From: Chrysaora quinquecirrha
Lineage: Eukaryota; Cnidaria; Scyphozoa; Semaeostomeae; Pelagiidae
Assembly (NCBI GenBank): GCA_014526335.1
Contig: JACTAT010000274.1
Location: forward strand, 81,495 to 145,494
Length of the DNA: 64,000 bases
Direction of reading: 5' to 3'
Shown here: in pieces, positions 46,137-57,837 of the stretch
Layout: every line of letters begins with the position of its first letter
Position numbering within the stretch: the first letter of the stretch is position 1
Translations under genes and position numbers: made by a program
The notes under the pieces: model-generated
Database searches by the model: none
What the model was told of the DNA's origin: nothing
Seen by the model: only the letters and a program-made list of their open reading frames with translations

Positions 46137-47545
46137 GGGTAAGCGAGCCAAAACTCCTTCATTTTCCCGTCTCTGCTAAAGTCTCTGGGGTAATTGGGGC
46201 TAACCATTCTTTGAAGTGCGTCATTGGTGCCTGTTTTAACAATTGCCCGATTGATCTCCATATGAGGATTATCACTCAATTGCAATAAGGCACGGTAGCA
46301 CAGTCGGTCAGGTGGCGTGTCTCTTGCCCTTAAATGTAGAGTTGGGAGTTCGACTCCCCTCAAGAGAAAATCTTTTCCTTTCGAATTTTTTTCTTTCTGT
46401 TATTTTCGTGTTGGAAATGTTTTCAAAAGGCCGTGGAGACGCCTGGTAACTAAAATTTGCTTCTGGTGTAATTTTCAAGTTCGTTAAAAATAATTTTTTA
46501 ACGTTTTCCTGTTCCGTTCAATGAATACTAGGACCACTCGGAGATTATCCTCCACCAAGCAGTTTAGCCCAGTGGTTAAATGTTCGCCTGATACCCCGAA
46601 TGGCTGGAGTTCAAAACCCCTCAAGGGCAAATTTTTGGTGTTTTTGTTTTTGTGATTAAATTAGTTTACAATTATTTTAATGTCTTAATGTCACTTTGAC
46701 AAAACTAGAAGGCTTTTTGGAATGCCTCAAATCTTTAGATCTATTTTTCTCATATCTTTTCAATTATAAAATTATTTTCAATTTATCTCTCAACACTAAC
46801 TTTCACTTTCATTTGGTTTTTATTTCTATTTTAATTTCATCTTTAATTTAATTTCAGTTTCATTTTCATTTCAGTATTATTGCAGCTGAAGAATTTAGAT
46901 GAATGAAGAATTCAGTTTCATTTTTTTGGCATCTAAGAGTATGAAGATGAATTAACATGATGATAAAGTTGGAGATTGACATTATTGCATGTGGTGATAA
47001 ACAACAAAATTAACATTAATAGTAAGTTTCAATGTTATTTCAGATTTACATGAGGATTAACGCAAAGGTTCAGATTAAGACTGATTTGAAAATGAGCTTC
47101 AGTTTACAAATTAAGAATAACTTTAAGTTTAAGTTCAAAAAGACTGATACTTAGACCAAGACTAAGACTAATATCAAGATGGAGTTCAACATTCACTAAG
47201 ACTAAGATTAAGATTCACATTCAGATTAAGATTAAGAGTAAGATTAAGATTAAAATTAAGATTCAGATTCTGATTAAGATTAACATTCACATTAAGATTG
47301 AGGTTAAGATTCCAATTCGGGTACAAGTTAAGATTAAGATTCCATTTCAGTTGAAGACTAAGATAAAGACTGACTAACATTAAGATTAAGATCAAGATTT
47401 AGGTTAACAGAAAATATAGCTAATGCACATATGCACAGTGCACAGTGCCTTTTAGGTGGAGGTTGTTATTGGCGGAATTCTTTGGAGGCGGTGGTTCTCA
47501 TAAGGCGATGGTCTTACACGGGCATGTGCTAGTCTCTAATATTAA
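46137..47545 (+). repeat. Composite repeat copy C with two tRNA-like heads
   Basis: Same order as copy B: head 1 at 46288-46370, head 2 at 46556-46630, an (AAGATT)n tract at 47140-47400, and the end block GTGCCTTTTAGGTGGAGG at ~47445. Copies B and C lie head to tail. Confidence 0.82.
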
Positions 47546-47679
47546 AATGGCAAGTGCCATGGCAACCGATTTTGTTACATTCATTCCTCCGAAGTGGCAA
47601 GTAATTCGCTTTTCCGATCTTCACTCTGCTCTGCTCACCGTGGGGAGGGCGTGTCATCTATGGTGCAGCAGGGGTGGGG

Positions 47680-47820
47680 GGAATAATCCATCGTCGGAGG
47701 TGTTGTTTGCAGTGGGAGGAGCAATCGGCCGTTGGAGGTGCTGTTTGCCGTCAGAGGAGCTGTTGGCCGTCGGAGGAGTTGTTGGCCGTCGGAGGAGTTG
47801 TTGGCCGTCGGAGCTCTATT
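47680..47820. repeat. 21-bp minisatellite GTTGGCCGTCGGAGGAG
   Basis: About six units of (A/G)GTTGTTGGCCGTCGGAGG, degenerate at the left edge. Confidence 0.9.
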
Positions 47821-47834
47821 ATCAATTGTGATGT

Positions 47835-47975
47835 CTCCAGTCCCAATTTGAGCTATCGGGGGCACGCCTTGTTTTCGTGTCCGTTCCCGATTTGACCTAT
47901 CGGGGGCACACCTCGTTTCGGACACCATTTTGATTTGAGCTATTGGGGGCGCGCCTTGCTTCAACTTGAGTTCTG
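47835..47975. repeat. ~50-bp tandem repeat, three units
   Basis: ATTTGAGCTATCGGGGGCAC followed by GCCTTGTTTCG occurs three times. Confidence 0.88.
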
Positions 47976-48534
47976 TACCACTAGTTTATATTATAAAGAG
48001 GACATACAGTGCTTGCGAGAGGCTGTAATGTACTTCATTGTTCTTATCTGGCTCAGAGAAGCCCTTCTTGTTGTAATGCCGTTTAGCCTGGAATTGTTAA
48101 ATATGGGAATAGAAAAGATAATGTCAAGATCGCTCTCAAGTATGTGTCTGTGTTTGTGTGTCTCTGCTCTGCCCTTCGAAGAACCTGGAAAAACCCATAT
48201 TACACTAACGTTGGCAACCATGTGGCTGAAACAAATAAATTTGCGACTGACAGACACCATTTACAGAGAGACATCAACCTAGACCTAGTACTTACAGACT
48301 GATGATTTACAGACTTCAATTCGTCCCCAACGTTAGCCGACCCAGTAGCGTCAACAGATAATAATAATAATATAATAAAAATAATATAATATAATAATTC
48401 CTTTATTTACAGTTGGCATAACAATAGCTAAAGCCTAAAGTAAAAATGTTACAATACAGCTAGTAAAAGCCACGTTCTAAAAAGGTATATGCTAACATAG
48501 TATAAACATAGCCGTGCTATCGCAATGTCCGAAG
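47976..48534. other. Intergenic, no gene seen
   Basis: Contains an (ATAAT)n tract at 48358-48405. No family is recognised in the short frames. Confidence 0.45.
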
Positions 48535-48598
48535 GACAATAATCACCATCAAAATCGTCATCATCATCGTCGAAATCGTTATCATCATCAAAATTGTT

Positions 48599-48651
<53 letters not shown>

Positions 48652-48900
48652 AATCATCATCATCGTCTTCATCATCATCATTATCAACATGATCATCACC
48701 ATCATCAACATTGTCATTTTCAGTATCATCAACGTTATCATCATCACTATCTTCATCATCGTTATCATCACCATCATCATTACATATCATCATCATCATG
48801 ATCATGATCATCACCATCATCATCACCATCATCATCATCTTCATCATCATCATTATCATTATCACAATGACCCCAATTGTCATCATCATCATCTGAGCAA
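48535..48900. repeat. CAT/ATC microsatellite
   Basis: Near-pure (CAT)n of ~365 bp. His-, Met- and Asp-rich open frames are artefacts. Confidence 0.95.
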
Positions 48901-48924
48901 CAATCATCTATATTACTAAACTCC

Positions 48925-49205
48925 TTAAATGCAAATTAGGTTGCCCCTTTGTTGTGGCCCATTGTTCGATTACACAACAAAGGCTCTTTCCCTGGGCCAC
49001 CTAGAAACGTGGTTCTTTTTTTGATCGACGCCCTTTCTGCCCAGGTAGTGCATGCCGTATTTTTCTAAATGATTTGAGAAGCGCAAGTTGATGAAAACTT
49101 TGATTTTATCTCGAGTTCAACAAGTTTTGGTTTTGATTGCGGCCATCTATTATGTTCCTTTCACTACACGCACAGTGTTTCTTTTGTCCTGCGGAATTTT
49201 TTTTC
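48925..49205 (-). repeat. ~280-bp dispersed repeat, copy 2
   Basis: Reverse complement of 42895-43172: GGTTGCCCCTTTGTTGTGGC, CTTTCTGCCCAGGTAGTGCA and CACTACACGCACAGTG are shared. It sits next to the CAT microsatellite. Confidence 0.8.
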
Positions 49206-49464
49206 AAAGAGCGTTGTTTTCGACTTTCTTCACAAATCACGTGCAGCAGTCTAGAGTTCTAAGGACACTCAAAGTTCAAAGTACAGGGTCAGAATCACAT
49301 GCAGCAGTTCAGAGTTCAAAAAAGAAATAAAACAATGAACTGATTGTCTTTAACAGAAAGTTAAACTGACTAAATGACCCTCAACCCGCAGCGCAGACGA
49401 AACGTTTGACAGTTGCGCATTCGTCAGCAAAGCCAACAGGTCAATTTTTCAATTCGCTAAAAAA

Positions 49465-49518
49465 ATGGTCAAGCAAATTATGGTCATTTTTGAAAAGGAC
49501 GGCAAAAGAGAATCAAAG
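49465..49518 (+). CDS. Small three-exon gene, exon 1
   Basis: ATG at 49465 starts MVKQIMVIFEKDGKRESK and ends at AAG with a donor GTATGC (49519). Phase 0. It joins 49650-49774 and 49895-50060. The start was chosen because it is the first ATG in the frame that continues through both introns. An upstream ATG at 49373 is in a frame that stops quickly. Confidence 0.65.
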
Positions 49519-49649
49519 GTATGCAGTATTTCATGTACTTCCAATACGCCAACTTTTAACGCTTAATCTTTATTTCTTTGCTGGTTCTGTCGTTTCGTTT
49601 ATTTTTCTGGTTATTTGGTCATAAAGGTAATTGATTCGTTTCATTTCAG

Positions 49650-49774
49650 AAAATTACGTTCAAAAAGCTTGGCAAATTCAAATCTGCAGTGGCCATGTCC
49701 CTCAAGATTAACAAAGAAACAAACTTCTGCTTCGTCGACAAAGACAAAAATATAATTAGCAAACAAGCTATATC
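49650..49774 (+). CDS. Small three-exon gene, exon 2
   Basis: Acceptor TTTCATTTCAG before 49650 and donor GTAAGT (a perfect consensus) after 49774. It encodes KITFKKLGKFKSAVAMSLK then INKETNFCFVDKDKNIISKQ. Combined with exon 1, the predicted order is strand, strand, helix, strand, loop, strand, which would suit a beta-grasp (ubiquitin-like, doublecortin-like or PB1/CIDE-like) fold. This is a pattern-based guess without a family match. Function unknown. Confidence 0.65.
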
Positions 49775-49894
49775 GTAAGTATAACCATCTAACTATAACT
49801 TTGTCGCTCATGGTGTAATAATCTAAAGCTCATTCCGTGAAAGACTCTCTGAGAAAGATAGTTACCTAAATCAATTAACCTTCATTTATTCTAG

Positions 49895-50060
49895 TGAACA
49901 CGAACATCTATTCATCAAAATTAAAGATAACAAAAGAAAAGCAAAGAAAAAGATGGAGAACAACAAGTTCGAGAAGAAAAATAATAGGGGAAAAAAAAAA
50001 GTGTCTGCAACAAAGCCTCTGCAGGCTTTATTGGAAATGCTTCGAGAAATGGACAATTAA
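49895..50060 (+). CDS. Small three-exon gene, exon 3
   Basis: Acceptor TTCATTTATTCTAG before 49895. The codon split TC|T gives Ser. It encodes EHEHLFIKIKDNKRKAKKKM, then a Lys/Asn-rich tail, and ends PLQALLEMLREMDN with TAA at 50058-50060. The whole protein is 114 residues. The basic tail could serve nuclear or nucleic-acid localisation (inference). AATAAA lies 28 nt downstream (50088-50093), at suitable spacing for 3-prime processing. Three consensus junctions kept in frame plus a poly(A) signal make chance unlikely. Confidence 0.68.
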
Positions 50061-50093
50061 ATTTGAATGGACAGTTTATTTACTGTAAATAAA

Positions 50094-50790
50094 TTTACTG
50101 TAACTTTTGTTTAATCTACTTTTCTCTTATTCAACTTTGTTTAATTAACTTTTTTCTCTCTTTTAAATGATGCATCGAAAAATATGATGTGAAAACGATT
50201 ATGTTACAAAATCAAATCCTGTGTACACCTCCCCTTTTTTGAAAATCCATATTTTCAAAAGCCCGTAAAGAGAAGGATTTCCAAAAGAATTCTAAGTTCG
50301 CCGCTTGCTCTGTCACGCAAATTCAACAAGAACTAACAACGACACCTTTTTCTGAACAGTGAAATGCGTCTCGGTTTATTTTATGTGGGATAAAAACGCA
50401 AAAAGTATTGGTGATAAAAACGCAAAAACTATTCGATAGATAGCGCAAAAACTATATAGGAAAATTCATATCTAAAAAAAACCGAGGGGCATTTCACTCT
50501 GCAAAAGGCGTACGAGATTTTCATTAAAACAAAAGAATTTTCAAGGGATTTCCGCGACAACAATAGGACTTCCAGCAAAGGTGTACGAGATTTTCAAGGA
50601 CTCAACTGCCCCTTGAAAAAAACCGTAAAGAGAAGGATTTCCAAGAGATTTCTATGAAGACAAAAAACGCCATTCACATTGCTCTGCGTCATTTTCACGC
50701 AAATTCCACAACGACTAACAACGAGCGGAAAAAAGAATTTGTGATGCGTAAAACGAAAAAGAAAGACACAAACGCAAAAAAGGCAAAGAA
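50094..50790. other. Non-coding with a short direct repeat
   Basis: The segment CCGTAAAGAGAAGGATTTCC at ~50265 recurs at ~50626, each followed by CACGCAAATTC and ACTAACAACGA. GTGTACGAGATTTTCA also occurs twice (50507, 50581). A Lys-rich 62-codon frame at 50654-50842 is unsupported. Confidence 0.5.
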
Positions 50791-51039
50791 TTATGTTTTC
50801 AATAAAACATCCAATCCAAAAAACATTACATATTTACAATAACCAATAAGATATAATTGCACACACATTAAGATAAGAAGTTGAAAAGGCATTATGAAGA
50901 TCTTTCTTTTCAATACAAAATCTAATATAAATTTTACAACTAAGACAAAATCACATACACAAACACCTAAGTAAATACCTAAATAACACACAGACTTTGT
51001 CCATTTAAATAATGTTAATAAAAAAGAAAGATGAAAACT

Positions 51040-51513
51040 TCTACATAAAGTCCAAGCACCTCTTTCTGCTTTGGGATTTTCCAATAATTTCTTAGGATGG
51101 TGTCTCCTCGTCATTTTTTCAAACACTTCTCCATCTTCTTTCTTCTCCTGCTTCTCAACGTCTTCTTTCACTGCATTTTGATTCTCCTCTTTTCCTGATC
51201 CACAATTTCATCATTATCTGTTTCCTTCTTTTTTCTCCTCTATACATTCAGATCTCTACTTCTGCCCCAGTTGTCCTTCTTTCTCTTTTCCATTTGAAAC
51301 CCTTTCACCATCAATTTCATCAAAGTGGGTGTCATCATAAGTCTTCCAAAACTGATCATTTCTCTCCTTTTCCTCTTCTAAAGCTTTCAATCTCTTCTCC
51401 ATTTTCTTCATTTTCTCCTTTTCCTCTGCCAAAATCTTAACTTTCCTCTCCATTTCACTCATTCCCTCCCCCACCTCTTTCAATAAGTATATTATTGCAA
51501 CATCGCTTTTCAT
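51040..51513 (-). CDS. Possible coiled-coil protein reading frame
   Basis: The minus-strand frame 51513-51256 encodes MKSDVAIIYLLKEVGEG, then a Glu/Lys-rich heptad region (MERKVKILAEEKEKMKKMEK and onward, about 45 residues), ending GQLGQK. Further charged, coiled-coil-like sequence continues at lower coordinates in another frame (51171-51040), so an intron or frameshift is needed to link them. No good splice pair was seen. It could be a host exon, a retroelement ORF1 relic, or a low-complexity artefact. Confidence 0.3.
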
Positions 51514-53723
51514 AAATTTAACCTTGTGCAGTCTTATGCCTGTCTCTCATGTCTCTTTGGCAATGTCGTGCTTTTTAATGCTGCAATTATATATTGCATT
51601 TTCTACATTCATCTGCAGCCCTGCATAGGCATCTTTTACTGCATCCTGTGCTGCATTGATTTTCTCTCTGCCTTACTTAATTTTATTTGCCATCTTCAAT
51701 TTTCTGTTCTCAGCTTCAATATGTTGATATAATTCTGTGGCAAGCACACTCTCACATGCATACAATTTTTTTATCCATTGTTGTTGTTACATAGAACATA
51801 TCGAAAAACAATCTTCATTCAAACTGATGTGTTAATGAGTGTTAACTTAATAGCTATCATGGTCATAAGATAACAGATACAACAGCCCAGATGATACCTA
51901 AAAATCACACCTATGTGTTAATGATGGTTAATAAGGAGACAAAAGAATCCTGTAAATTTGAATGTTCATTATGTTCTACCTATAAGCTTTTAATGCGATT
52001 ACAATGTGTGATTTTTCCCAAAGAAAACGTGTACTATACTCCAACTTTCATCACTGCGTATTGTATGCATCGTTTTAGCTTTTAACCCGATTATGATGTG
52101 TGATTTCTCCCACAGTGAACGTGCACTGTACTCAAACCTCATTCCACCTTCCCCGGGAGAAGAGTAGAAAATCATAGGTACTCTCATTGAGAAGCGACAG
52201 GGGGTCTTGCAACATGATTTTCAATTTCTGACAGTACCATGCTACTTCAATTTCGTCTAATGCTATTTCAATTTCAGAGCTTTTTTACAAATGCAGGTTA
52301 TTTCACTAAGGCCTTCTCTAGCCCTGACAAGAACCCTCTCTGACCAAAAAGGCTTCCGTGGGAGTACCCCTGGCAACCTATATAGCTGTACATATTTTAC
52401 AGTAATTTGAGATTGAGCGGAATTTAATTTTACCAATGGGCATACTCAGAAAAAGTTCAAGCAAAATTGTCCTGTGCAGGAAAACAATTCCGCCTCGTGG
52501 AAAATAGGCTATTAGACTGATTACCTCAAACTATGACTCAAACTTTCAACATTATTTTAACTGACATTGTGACTGAGAAAACTGGGATGTTTTGAAAAGT
52601 TTAATAGATCTCCTTTTAGTGATAGCCTTGGTCTCATGAGCGATAATTGCCACCCAGGACTCAGGTGATCAGTCTAATCCTGACTATCATAATCATAATC
52701 ATCATCATTATCCCATCATCATCACCAGAATCACCATTCCGCTCTTCCGCACAATACAAACAAGTTGGCACGCAGGCACTGTCACTGTCAGTTGCTATGC
52801 AATGCTTATTGTTTACAGATTCACATGTTGTAATCACAGCTACATTTCACAGAGGGCTTGCTTTTCTGAATTTCTGAGCGTTATTTTTGGAACACAGGAT
52901 ACCTGTGCTCTGATAACCCTTTATTATTGTTACAAAATTAGAAATTTATTGCCTTGGATATTCTTTCATGAAACTGTTTCCAATTAATGATTGATGAATA
53001 CTACGAAAAAAGGAGATAAATATTCTGACGGGGTATGTATCTATATTTTATGAAATTAATATTGTTAAAGAAATCAGTTTAAAAATAGGTCCTCAATTAG
53101 ATAACTTTGATATGATTTTCTCTACTTATATGCCCTACGCCGATTCAACCTTTTTTCCACCATTTCTTTATACTGTACCAACTTTGATGAAATTTTGCCA
53201 CATGTATTTTAATAGATAAATTTTGCCACACGTATTTTCATAGATACATGTCTTCAGATATAGGTTTTATCTGTGGAGATATATATTTCGTCTTTCTGCC
53301 TAACAAGATTCTTTCCTGCAGTTTATTCCGACTAAACACTTAAATTTATATAAAAAAAATTACGTCTTTTAGGCCTGAATAATCGATTTTTGGTTAGGAA
53401 ATGATCTATCAAAAAATACAATCCACAATTGCTGTCTATTATTATGAAATCAATTTTCAGTAATGTACTCAATGTAACTACTATGGTATAAAATAAAGTA
53501 AAATAAATTCATAACATTATATCAAAAATACAAATAGCTTGATTTGTTCTATACATGCATACAACAAAGGGAACTATATGTGATAATTTATTTTTATATT
53601 GAAAATGAAAATGAATACAAATGAATCTTTTTGGCTGTGTAGGTAAGCTCTTATGCTACACTTGATTATTATTAGTGTTACTTATATTTATTTATGAAGT
53701 GAAATTCATTACCAAAAACAATC
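51514..53723. other. No gene seen; presumed 5-prime flank of the Helitron in its right part
   Basis: AT-rich. A ~100-bp imperfect direct repeat lies at ~51990-52145 (ATGTGTGATTT, then CCCAAAG / CCCACAG, then AACGTG). A CAT microsatellite lies at 52675-52735. The Helitron 5-prime terminus (expected TC) could not be placed. Confidence 0.45.
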
Positions 53724-56180
53724 ATGCCACGTCGAGGACAAGCAATATTATCAAATCGAAGAGAGCGACATCGACAAAGACAATACAATGTTCAACAGCG
53801 TGACAGACAAAACCATGATAGGAATATACCTGAAAACGAGCAAAACCAAATGGAAAACCCAGTTCAGCAATTACATGTTCTGCACAATCAGCTTCAACAA
53901 AACGATCAACCTGCACAGCAACCAATGGAAGAAGATATTCAAAATCCAGTTATTCAACCAGAAGAAGAAAACAATCAAAATGCTGAACCAGCACTACAAC
54001 CAGCTCAACATTATCCAGCCCCACATGTTCTGGGTAAAATGGACTATATTTGCGAACATTGCCTTGCTCTTTATTTTCCAGAAGAAAGAAACAGTACACA
54101 TAAATACAACAAATGCTGTTTTGCAGGGAAAGTTTCACTTCCAAGAGTAGAGCCACCGTCACATGCCATTATAGAGCTCTATGAAGGTCTTTCTCCATAT
54201 TCTAATCATTTCAAGCAAAACATCCGCAAATATAATTCTGTGCTTGCAATGGCATCTTGGAATGCTCCAATTGATCGCCACCCTGGTAGGGGACCAAAAG
54301 TCATAACAATTCATGGCCAAGCATACCATTTAACAAGTCAAGCTGACCCACCAGAAGGTCAGAGACGTGAATATGCACAGCTGTACATCTTGGACTCAAA
54401 TCAGGCCTTGATGGAACGTATTAACAATCCAGAGAACATCATGCTCCAACATGAACTATTGCGCATTCTTCAAGATGAGCTCATTACAGTGAATCCATTT
54501 GCTGCTCAGTTCAGAAACATGGGCCAAATTCTTGAAAGGGAAAGGATCAATGCTGCAGCAAACAATCAGCCAGTTCCACCAGTACGCATGATAATGGCAA
54601 GACGTCCACATCAAGATCGTCGCTATGATGATCCAGTTGCAAGAGAAGTTGCTGCAGTATATGTTGGTGATGATGGAGCACCCCCAAATCCAGCAGATAG
54701 GGATATTGTCATATATCCAACTGCAGATAACAACACAATAAACATTAGGGCAACATCACCAAATGCAGATCCAATGACATACCCTCTGCTTTTCTTCAAT
54801 GGAGAACTTGGGTGGCACACGGATCTCCAGATACAAAACCTCAACCCAGCACGTAACAGAAGAACAAGACTAAGTCTGAATGAGTTCTATGCATACAGAA
54901 TGGCATCCAGAGAAGGTTTTTCTGCAATTCACAACGGAGGCCTTCTTTTCCAGCAATACTTAGTAGATGCATACACAAAGATTGAAGGCAATGAACTTTC
55001 CTACATCAGACAACACCAAGCAGAATTGCGAGTTGAGTCGTACCAAGGCCTCATGGATCATGTTCAGACACGGGCAGCAGAAAACAATGCAAATGTTGGC
55101 CGTGTTGTCATCCTACCATCATCATTCAAAGGTAGTGAGCGATACATGTTCCAAAATTACCAAGATGCAATGACCATTGTGAGAAAGTATGGAAAACCAG
55201 ATGTGTTTCTCACCATGACAGCAAATCCTAGGTGGCCTGAAGTAATGGAAAACATCCATCCAAATCAACAGCCAAATGACAGACCAGATATAGTAACTCG
55301 AGTCTTTGAACTCAAACTCAAAGAGCTACTCAAAGATCTTCTGGAACGACATGTTCTAGGCCGTGTCAAGGCTTATGTCTATACAATAGAGTTCCAGAAA
55401 CGTGGGTTGCCACATGCACACATTCTGCTATTTCTTCATGATGAGGACAAACCTCGAACGGCAGCAGATGTGGACAGACTGGTATCAGCTGAAATACCGG
55501 ATGCACGAGTGAACCCACAACTACATCAGCTGGTCAAGAAGCACATGATTCATGGTCCTTGCGGGGAACTCAATCCAACATGTGTTTGTATGGTTGATGG
55601 GAAGTGCAAGAAAGATTTCCCAAAAGCAATTAACCAGGAGACTGACTTCAATGTCAATGGCTACCCACTCTACAGAAGACGTGGACAGCACACAGCAGAA
55701 CTACGTAATCACAGAGTTAATGATTCCTGGGTTGTACCACACAATCAACAGCTTTTAATGAAATTTAACTGCCACATCAATGTTGAAATATGCACATCAA
55801 TTGCAAGTGTGAAATACATTTTCAAGTACATCAACAAAGGTTATGATTGTGCTCATCTGGAAATCAGAGAAAACACTGTCCACCATGATGAAATCATGCA
55901 GTACCTCAATGCAAGGTATGTTGGACCACATCAAGCTGTTTTCAGAATCTTGCAATTCAAGTTACATGACAGAAGTCACACAATCATACGACTTGCAATC
56001 CACCTTCCCCTTCAGCAAAACATCTATTTCCGTGAAGGGCGAGAGGATAGAGTTCTTCATGTCAACAACAACACAACACTCACTGCATGGTTTCAGCTCA
56101 ATCAAGAAGATGAGCAGGCACATCAGTACCTTTACCATGAAATTCCAGAACATTATACTTTTGACAAAAGTACAAAAAAT
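53724..56180 (+). CDS. Helitron transposase, Rep part
   Basis: Starts MPRRGQAILSNRRERHRQRQ, then a Gln-rich linker and a zinc-binding-like block (CEHCLALYFPEE ... HKYNKCC). The Helitron-like N domain follows, including LSLNEFYAYRM. Rep signatures come next: FLTMTANPRWPEV (~residue 494), the HUH motif GLPHAHILLF (~557) and KYIFKYINKGYD (~696), which carries the Tyr/Lys of motif 3. The enzyme nicks and rejoins DNA in rolling-circle transposition. The frame runs to 56213, but true homology leaves it at an A-run near 56174-56179, where six A are present and seven would restore continuity with the helicase. This could be a real frameshift or a homopolymer sequencing error. Confidence 0.93.
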
Positions 56181-57730
56181 GGAAACAAAGACAACGTATT
56201 ACGACATCAATAATTGGTAGAATTTATCAAGTTCAGCCTTCACAGCAAGAAAGGTTTGCACTAAGGTTACTTCTCCTACACTGTAGAGGTGCAACATCAT
56301 TTGAGAACCTTAGAACCGTTGATGGCCAAATACATGGCACATTTAAAGAAGCAGCAAGGGAAATGGGACTGCTTGAAGATGACAGAGAGCACAGGGCCTG
56401 CTTACAAGAAGCACAGCTTATGAACATGCCTTTTCAAATGAGGCAATTATTTGCTACCCTGATTGTCTTCCAAACACCATCAGATATCAGAGCACTCTTC
56501 GATGAATTCAAAGAGGCCATGGCAGAAGATTACATTCATCAAGATCAGCAGCATTTCAATGATCCTACCATAACATTCGAAGACAGGCATTTGCATCTTC
56601 TGTTGTGGGACATTGATACGAATTTGAGAGTTCATGGCAAATCAATAAGAGATGCAGACTTTGCAGACCTCCCACAGCTGCCACAGAATTTTGTGCAACC
56701 ACAAAATGATATCCATCAAATAGATATACAAGAAGAGCAGCGACTAGGTCAAGAAATGCATGCAAATTTGAACAATGAGCAAAGCCACATCTATGACACA
56801 GTCATGGATGCAGTACAAACCAATTCGCAGCAAAACTGCTTCTTTGTTGATGGACCAGCAGGAACAGGTAAAACTTTCCTGTATAACACAATAGTACACA
56901 ATCTGCAGGCATCAGGTATCAAAGTTATTTGTGTAGCTTACTCAGGCATAGCTAGCACACTACTTATCAATGGTGCTACAGCACATTCAACTTTTCAAAT
57001 ACCTATTCCCTTATTGCCACAATCTACTTGCAATATAAAGCGCCAAAGCGCAAGGGCCCGCAGGCTCCTAGAAACCACAGTTTTCATATGGGATGAGGCA
57101 TCCATGATCCCTGCAAAAGCATTAAATGTCGTTGACATTCTCTTGCGCGATATAACACAAATCAATATGCCATTTGGTGGTAAGTACATACTATTGGGAG
57201 GTGACTTCAGGCAGGTACTTCCTGTAGTTTTAAGAGCAGGCAGAGAACAAATTGTTCAAGAGTGTCTGAAAACATCACATCTGTGGAGACATTTCCACCA
57301 ATTCCAACTTGTGACCAACATGCGAGCTGTCCGGGACAACACATACCGACAGTTTGCAGACTGGTTGCTAAGAATAGGAAATGGTGAAGAGCCACAGGAT
57401 GAACAAGATCAAGTCACTCTTCCTGATAACATTGTGGTACCATCACTTGAAGACATGCTTCAGTCTGTATACCCACCAACACAACCAGGTGAACCAAATC
57501 TCATGGTTGACCCTGAAACTATGTCAGAACGTTGCTGTCTCACTCCAAAGAATGAGTTCTCACATCAGATCAATTCTCTGGTACTGGAGCAGCTGGACAC
57601 AGATAGCCGCACATACCTGAGCACAGACAGGGTGGTTACAGATGACCCCAATGAAGCAGCAGCATACCCAATAGAATTTCTCAATGCACAGACTCCAAGT
57701 GGAATGCCATTACACAACCTCGAACTGAAA
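56180..57730 (+). CDS. Helitron transposase, PIF1-like helicase part
   Basis: Continues from the Rep region in the next frame (RFALRLLLLHCRGATSFENL, then MGLLEDDREHRACL). The superfamily 1 helicase has Walker A DGPAGTGKT at ~56849, Walker B FIWDEASMI at ~57085, and GGDFRQVLPV at ~57200. It unwinds DNA during transposition. It ends HNLELK before a consensus donor GTAAGC at 57731. Reading on into the intron gives a spurious hydrophobic tail. The ATG-like start at 56363 is not a true start. Confidence 0.92.
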
Positions 57731-57837
57731 GTAAGCTCACACTTATTTATCATATACTTTACTGCATATTCAATTTTCTATTTTCTCCCAGATTTTTATG
57801 CTCAATTTCCTAAAGTTTATTGCTCAATTTTTTTTAG
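57731..57837 (+). other. Intron in the Helitron gene
   Basis: GTAAGC at 57731 and TTTTTTTTAG at 57837, 107 bp. Splicing joins LELK to LGSTIILLRN, exactly the helicase motif expected, whereas read-through breaks the frame. Confidence 0.85.

Noticed and set aside
37421..46630. Functional tRNA genes at the tRNA-like heads
   Set aside because: A and B boxes are present, but the cloverleaf ends do not pair and each sits inside a dispersed composite repeat, so SINE-type heads fit better.
48449..48919. Asp-, Met- and His-rich frames
   Set aside because: Direct translation of a CAT microsatellite.
52647..52877. Short Ile/Ser-rich protein
   Set aside because: Begins in a CAT microsatellite and shows no other support.
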